NCBI GenBank assembly: GCA_903893795.1
Contig: CAITNO010000123.1
Location: forward strand, 62,001-126,000
Origin: Candidatus Hydrogenedentota bacterium
GTDB taxonomy: Bacteria > Hydrogenedentota > Hydrogenedentia > Hydrogenedentales > CAITNO01
DNA length: 64,000 bases
Reading direction: 5' to 3'
Under the pieces are notes generated by a model. That model was not told the origin of the DNA. It worked only from the letters and a program-made list of their open reading frames with translations, and did no database searches. Below are positions 59,256 to 64,000 of the stretch, piece after piece. Position 1 is the stretch's first letter. Each line of letters begins with the position of its first letter. Made by a program: the position numbers and the translations under genes.

Positions 59256-62200
59256 GTGAACCATTTCAGCGTCATATTCTCCATGATTCTGTTCGCATGT
59301 GTTTTCTGCGCGCCCCATGGTCTTGCCGAAAGCCCCGGTGAAATTCCGGGATGCGTGCTTTGGCTGGATGGGGCCGACGCCGTTGGCGACGGCACGCCCG
59401 TGGCCGTGTGGCGGGACCGTTCGGGGCATGGCGGCGATGCCGTGCAGACCGAGGCTGGCCATCAGCCGAGCTGCGAGAAAAGCGGCCCCGACGCGCGGCA
59501 CTTGGTGCGTTTCGATGGGGATGATTTCCTGGTCACCCCGCTGAAACGCGACTGGTCCGGGACGGACTGGACGCTTTTTGTGGTGGCCTCCCTGGATGCC
59601 GACACGCCCGCCAACTATCGTGGCATCATAGGCAACCGCTTTGGGGAGGGCCGGGAGAACTGGTGGTCTTTGGGAACCACGGGCAACGGCACGAGCTATC
59701 TGGAACTGGCGGCGGGTGCGGGCGTCAACAGCACCCTCTCCCCCGCCAATTCAAGGCTCTGCCTGTATGCCGTGGTGAAACAGGGGCCGAAATTCGCGCT
59801 GTTCCGCAACGGCACGCTGATCGGCGAGGCGGAGCATGCCAACGTCGGCGGCTTGTCCAACGAACTGCGCATCGGCCTTTGGTTTGGCGCGGAGCAGGGC
59901 TGGAAGGGGGAGATTGGCGAGGTTATCCTTTGCGAAGGGGCGGCAGACGGGCCGACCCGGGACCGGGTGGAGGGCTATCTGTGCGAAAAATGGGGGGTGT
60001 TTCTTGCGCAGCATGTGCTGGTGACGGAAGCGACGTGGCCGGAAAGCATGCTGGCTTCGCGCAGGGCGCTTTCCGCCTGGGCGGCAAAGGTGGGTGTGAA
60101 GCAGCATGCTGACGGGGCCTCGGCGGAAATCTGGGACGCCATGGAAACGGCGTTTCCGGAGGAATGCGGTCGCTTGGACCGTTTGGCCGCGGCGGCACAG
60201 CGCAAGCCGATGGAGTGGTTTGGACAGGCCACGGAGTGTGACTTTGAAAAGACGCTTATTGCATCCGGTGGTTTGCGTTGCGCTGCGGCGGCTGATGGGT
60301 TGACGGTGTCGCACACGCCGCCGGAGGACACGCGCTGGCTGGCGTTGGTGGACGAAGCAGGGAAAACACGCGATGCCTTCATGGCCTGCCAGCGGAGTGT
60401 GGAGGCAATCAATGTGGCCGCATTGCGGCTGGCCGTGGAGGACCTTGGGTCCACCTATCCGGACCAATACAGGCAGGGCGCTGAATTTGCCGCGCGGCTG
60501 GGCGAGTTGGAGCGGCGGGCACCGGAGATTAGGGCCGGACTGGCGCGGTGTGATGAAAGTTCCCGGACAGAGGCCGATGCTGCGCTAAAGCTGCAACAGG
60601 AAATCCTGCTGAGCAACCCGCTGCTCGATTTCGACAAGCTGCTCTTCGTCCGCCGGAGTGTGACCAGTCCCTCGCTGGGACTGGTGCAGAACTGGCAGAG
60701 CAACTGCGCGCTTCCCCGCGAGGGATTTGACAACGAAATCGCGCAGCTTTCGCCGGTGAGTCCCGAGGGACAGATGACTACGGTGTACCGGCCGGAGAAG
60801 CCGGTCTTTGTGGGCGATGTGGACCTGAACTTCGACGCCGACAAGATGCTGTTTTCATCCATCGGCAGCCATGAGCAGTGGCAGATCTTTGAAGTGGGCA
60901 CGGACGGGTCCGGACTGCGGCAGGTGACGCGGGGCGACGATCCGGACGTAGACAACTACGACCCGTGCTACCTGCCGGACGGGCGCGTCATGTTCTGTTC
61001 GACGGCCTATTTTACGGCCGTGCCCTGTGTGAACGGGTCCACCCGTTGCGCCAACCTTTTCCGCATGGACGGGGACGGCGCGAACATGCACCAGCTCTGT
61101 TTCGACCAGGAACACAACTGGTGCCCCACGGTGCTGCCGAGCGGGCGCGTGCTATACCTGCGCTGGGAATACACGGACACGCCGCACACGCATGACCGGG
61201 TGCTGTTTCACATGAACCCGGACGGCACGGGGCAGATGGAATACTACGGCAGCAACTCTTACTGGCCCAACTCGTTATTTTATGCGCGGCCCATCCCGGA
61301 ACATCCGAACCAGTTCGTGGGCATCGTGAGCGGCCATCACGGGGTGCCGCGCATGGGTGAACTGGTGCTGTTCGACGTCACGCGGGGGCGCCGCGAATGC
61401 GAGGGGGCGGTGCAGCGCATCCCCGGCTGGGGAAAGAAGATTGAATGGGGCGCCGATGCGCGCTATGACTCCCCCCTGATCGCCGACAACCTTGTCGATG
61501 CCTCGTGGCCGAAATTCCTGCACCCCTTCCCGCTGAGCGACAAGTATTTCCTGGTGTCGTGCAAGCCGACGCCCGATGCGTTGTGGGGGCTCTATCTGGT
61601 TGATGTCTTCGACAACATGCTGCTGCTCCGGGAGGAGCCCGGTTACGCGCTGTTCGAACCGGTGCCGTTGCGCGAGACAGCGCGCCCGCCGGTGATTCCG
61701 GACGTGGTCAAGCCGGAGCGCGACGATGCGCTGGTGTATCTTTCGGACGTTTATGCTGGGGGCGGCCTGCGCGGCATTCCACGGGGCGAGGTCAAGTCAT
61801 TGCGCCTGTTCACCTACCATTTCCTCTATCCCGGCATGGGCGGGCCGCAGGCGGTGGTGGGCATGGAGGGACCGTGGGACATGCGGCGCACGCTGGGGAC
61901 GGTGCCCGTGGAGGAGGATGGTTCAGCCTACTTCCGCGTGCCGGCCAACACGCCTATTTCGGTGCAGCCGCTGGACGGGGAAGGCAAGGCGCTGCAGCTC
62001 ATGCGAAGCTGGTTTACGGGCCAGCGGGGCGAGGTGGTTTCCTGCGTGGGATGCCATGAGAGCCAGAATTCGGCCCCGCAGCAGCACCAAAGCATTGCTT
62101 TCGGCAGGGAAGCCTCCGAGATTACGCCCTGGCATGGACCGGCGCGGGGGTATAACTACGACCGTGAACTGCAGCCCGTGCTGGACAGGTACTGCGTGGG

Positions 62201-63584
62201 CTGTCATGACGGAAGCTCCCCCATTCCCGACCTGAAAGACCGAACGCACATCACGGACTACACCAGCGTGTTTCACAACGGCGGCGTGGATGCGGCGCAT
62301 TTCTCCCAGTCCTATGCGAACCTGCACCGCTTTGTGCGGCGGCCGGGGCTGGAGAGCGACTATCACATGCTGACGCCGATGGAGTTCCATGCCGATTCCA
62401 CCGAACTGGTGCAGATGCTGCGCAAGGGCCATCACGGCGTTAAACTGGACAGTGAGGCATGGGACCGGATCATTACCTGGATTGACTTTAATGCGCCTTT
62501 TCAGGGCACCTGGACGGAACTGGCCGGGAAAGAGCGGGTCGAAATGCCCGCGATGCGGCGGCGGGAACTACTCAAGAAGTATGCCGGGATGGATGTTGAC
62601 CCCGAGGCCGTTTTGAATGTGCCGCTCGCCCCCATCGAACCCATTATTCCGGACCAGACCCAAGCGGTGCAGGCGGCGGTTCACTGTGACGGCTGGCCTT
62701 TTGGCGCGGAGGAGGCGAAACGGCGGCAGGAGGCTGATGGGCCCGCTGAAAAGACGCTTGACCTTGGCGACGGGCAACTGCTGCATCTTGTTCGTATTCC
62801 GGCGGGTGATTTCGTGATGGGGGATGCCGCCGGACTGGCGGATGAAGCTCCGGCCCATGCGGTGCATGTGGCCAAGGCTTTCTGGATGGGCACTTGCGAG
62901 ATTACGAATGGGGAGTATGCGTGTTTCGACCCGAAGCATGACAGCGCCGTGGAGTCGAAGTTTTCGATGCAGTTCGGCGTGCGCGGGTTCTATGTGAACG
63001 GGCCGGACCAGCCCGTGGTGCGCGTTTCCTGGAACGAGGCGACGGCTTTTTGCACATGGCTGAGCGCCCAGACCGGCGGGCAGGTCACGCTGCCGACGGA
63101 GGCGCAGTGGGAATACGCCTGCCGCGCGGGGACAGCGACGCCGTTTTTCTACGGGAACTTGGACACGGACTGGTCGCCCTATGCCAATCTTGCCGATGCC
63201 AAGCTGAGTGAGTTTGTGTGCCACACCTACAAGAAAGAGCGCGAAGTCTGGAGCGCCGCGAGCAAGTATGACGACTGGATTCCCAAGGATTCGCGCTTCA
63301 ATGACGGCGGCTTTTTGTCGGATGGCGTGGGACTGTATCAGCCCAATGCATGGGGTCTGCACGACATGACCGGGAATGTGTGCGAGTGGACGCGCAGTGA
63401 CTACAAGCCCTACCCCTACAACGATGGCGATGGGCGGAATGACGGCTCCGCCTCGGAAAGCAAGGTGGTGCGGGGTGGGTCGTGGCATGACAGTCCCGCC
63501 TTGGCGCGGACGGCGTATCGGTTGGCGTATAGAAGCTATCAGCCGGTGTACAACGTGGGGTTCCGCGTTGTGTGGGAGGAGTAG
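59256..63584 (+). CDS. Secreted LamG / HzsA-like / di-heme / SUMF1-fold fusion protein
   Basis: This is 1442 residues from GTG 59256 (AAAGGG about nine bases upstream). The signal peptide is at 1-25. A concanavalin-like LamG domain covers about 30-250 (GCVLWLDGADAVGDG, RIGLWFGAEQGWKG). A helical linker precedes propeller-type segments like the hydrazine-synthase alpha middle domain (LFSSIGSHEQWQIFEVGTDG, PCYLPDGRVMFCSTAYF, LPSGRVLYLRWEYTD). Two heme-c motifs are VSCVGCHES near 930 and RYCVGCHDGS near 980. A SUMF1/PvdO domain ends the protein (about 1170-1442; VRIPAGDFVMGD, LPTEAQWEYACRAGTATPF, MTGNVCEWTRSDY) and lacks the FGE catalytic Cys pair. Related fusions occur in planctomycete-type genomes; hydrazine chemistry should not be inferred. 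Confidence 0.88.
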   Translation: MNHFSVIFSMILFACVFCAPHGLAESPGEIPGCVLWLDGADAVGDGTPVAVWRDRSGHGGDAVQTEAGHQPSCEKSGPDARHLVRFDGDDFLVTPLKRDWSGTDWTLFVVASLDADTPANYRGIIGNRFGEGRENWWSLGTTGNGTSYLELAAGAGVNSTLSPANSRLCLYAVVKQGPKFALFRNGTLIGEAEHANVGGLSNELRIGLWFGAEQGWKGEIGEVILCEGAADGPTRDRVEGYLCEKWGVFLAQHVLVTEATWPESMLASRRALSAWAAKVGVKQHADGASAEIWDAMETAFPEECGRLDRLAAAAQRKPMEWFGQATECDFEKTLIASGGLRCAAAADGLTVSHTPPEDTRWLALVDEAGKTRDAFMACQRSVEAINVAALRLAVEDLGSTYPDQYRQGAEFAARLGELERRAPEIRAGLARCDESSRTEADAALKLQQEILLSNPLLDFDKLLFVRRSVTSPSLGLVQNWQSNCALPREGFDNEIAQLSPVSPEGQMTTVYRPEKPVFVGDVDLNFDADKMLFSSIGSHEQWQIFEVGTDGSGLRQVTRGDDPDVDNYDPCYLPDGRVMFCSTAYFTAVPCVNGSTRCANLFRMDGDGANMHQLCFDQEHNWCPTVLPSGRVLYLRWEYTDTPHTHDRVLFHMNPDGTGQMEYYGSNSYWPNSLFYARPIPEHPNQFVGIVSGHHGVPRMGELVLFDVTRGRRECEGAVQRIPGWGKKIEWGADARYDSPLIADNLVDASWPKFLHPFPLSDKYFLVSCKPTPDALWGLYLVDVFDNMLLLREEPGYALFEPVPLRETARPPVIPDVVKPERDDALVYLSDVYAGGGLRGIPRGEVKSLRLFTYHFLYPGMGGPQAVVGMEGPWDMRRTLGTVPVEEDGSAYFRVPANTPISVQPLDGEGKALQLMRSWFTGQRGEVVSCVGCHESQNSAPQQHQSIAFGREASEITPWHGPARGYNYDRELQPVLDRYCVGCHDGSSPIPDLKDRTHITDYTSVFHNGGVDAAHFSQSYANLHRFVRRPGLESDYHMLTPMEFHADSTELVQMLRKGHHGVKLDSEAWDRIITWIDFNAPFQGTWTELAGKERVEMPAMRRRELLKKYAGMDVDPEAVLNVPLAPIEPIIPDQTQAVQAAVHCDGWPFGAEEAKRRQEADGPAEKTLDLGDGQLLHLVRIPAGDFVMGDAAGLADEAPAHAVHVAKAFWMGTCEITNGEYACFDPKHDSAVESKFSMQFGVRGFYVNGPDQPVVRVSWNEATAFCTWLSAQTGGQVTLPTEAQWEYACRAGTATPFFYGNLDTDWSPYANLADAKLSEFVCHTYKKEREVWSAASKYDDWIPKDSRFNDGGFLSDGVGLYQPNAWGLHDMTGNVCEWTRSDYKPYPYNDGDGRNDGSASESKVVRGGSWHDSPALARTAYRLAYRSYQPVYNVGFRVVWEE

Positions 63585-63702
63585 CGCGGTTGGGCTTTGC
63601 CTGGCGGGTGGTTGCGAGGGCTGAAGCGTGCTTTGGTGCATGCTTGCTCGGGGTTGTACCAAAGTGAGGAAAAACGCATAAGCTCAAGCCTGGTTGGCTC
63701 TT

Positions 63703-63800
63703 AAGTCCCCCTTCGAAGGGGGATTTAGGGGGATGTTGGTCTTGCTTCGGGCTCCACATCCCCCGCCGCTTCGCGGCCTCCCCCTTCAAAGGGGGATTAA
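63703..63800. repeat. Dispersed palindromic repeat cluster at window end
   Basis: CCCCCTTCGAAGGGGGATTTAGGGGGATG is followed by CCCCGCCGCTTCGCGGCC and CCCCCTTCAAAGGGGGATT, an inverted pair. The first element is the one found in frame within the cusB-like gene at 11719-11752. After it, 63801-64000 holds no gene; a GGAGGG at 63993-63998 may be the ribosome site of a gene beyond the window. Confidence 0.75.
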
Positions 63801-64000
63801 TAACAGACGGGTAGCGCAACTCGTATATATAATAGGCTCTGTATTGGCACTGGCACCGCATTGCAGACCCCGATGCCGCCCACGACCCCTACACGGGGCC
63901 GCCGGCATGCTAACGCGATTGTCCTGAGCCCGTGACTGCGCTTCATTAACCTGATACTATGATTCGGGTATCCTGATTTCGTCTGCCAACCTGGAGGGTC

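Noticed and set aside
59256-63584. True hydrazine synthase (anammox)
   Set aside because: Only the middle propeller-like region resembles HzsA. LamG and SUMF1 domains are fused and no hzsB/C or hydrazine dehydrogenase genes are nearby.
1-64000. tRNA, rRNA or CRISPR array
   Set aside because: I read both strands and saw no cloverleaf-like sequence or regularly spaced repeats with unique spacers; the tandem arrays have no spacers.

Overview
The window is GC-rich, gene-dense bacterial chromosome. Four things suggest an environmental bacterium of the Planctomycetes/Verrucomicrobia/Lentisphaerae or Hydrogenedentota type: large secreted or lipoprotein-anchored glycoside-hydrolase-like and DUF4838-like proteins, PvdO/EgtB/SUMF1-fold proteins, a hydrazine-synthase-alpha-like di-heme fusion, and many dispersed palindromic intergenic repeats. 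The phylum is inferred from gene content only; no rRNA, tRNA or ribosomal-protein gene is present. I saw no CRISPR array.

Layout. (1) 0-8 kb: the start of a secreted protein, a 103-bp tandem repeat, then a seven-gene minus-strand operon hdrC-hdrB-hdrA-flxD-flxC-flxB-flxA with promoter (7898-7925) and terminator (1024-1067). It encodes a soluble NAD(P)H/ferredoxin/disulfide electron-bifurcating complex. (2) 8-19 kb: an unknown proline-rich protein, then a minus-strand metal-efflux operon (YHS/heavy-metal-binding protein, CusA-like pump, CusB-like adaptor, TolC-like channel). CusA carries a ~255-residue insertion and CusB contains an in-frame copy of an intergenic repeat. A methyltransferase and a 35-codon Met/Phe-rich mini-ORF lie beside it. 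(3) 19-22.5 kb: a complete IS4-family element (19231-20473) with terminal inverted repeats and a 10-bp target duplication, a membrane PHP-domain protein, and a patchwork of direct and inverted repeats. (4) 22.5-34 kb: two signalling giants (CheB-CheR-PAS; PAS-GAF-PAS-kinase-receiver), a TPR/metallopeptidase-RidA pair, a PAS histidine kinase, a Dabb protein, a PRC-barrel-like protein and TcdA. (5) 34-53.9 kb: polymer-degradation and surface functions (GH106-like, DUF4838 lipoprotein, TIM-barrel hydrolase, GH36-like protein with two malectin domains, YncE-like propeller, FG-GAP/thioredoxin-like membrane protein), TerC, an MFS exporter and a SUMF1-fold secreted protein. (6) 54-59 kb: an accessory locus in which degenerate 3' ends of a fibronectin-III gene family, each with the same GC hairpin, punctuate two unrelated cargo genes (a HEPN-motif protein and a membrane protein with a PD-(D/E)XK-like signature), followed by two intact FnIII paralogues, heptanucleotide arrays and a 21-bp minisatellite. 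(7) 59-64 kb: a 1442-residue LamG/HzsA-like/di-heme/SUMF1 fusion and a terminal repeat cluster.

The best candidates for something undescribed are the cassette-like 54-59 kb locus with defence-like cargo, the Met-rich mini-protein beside the metal-efflux operon, and the repeat-derived peptide inside CusB.
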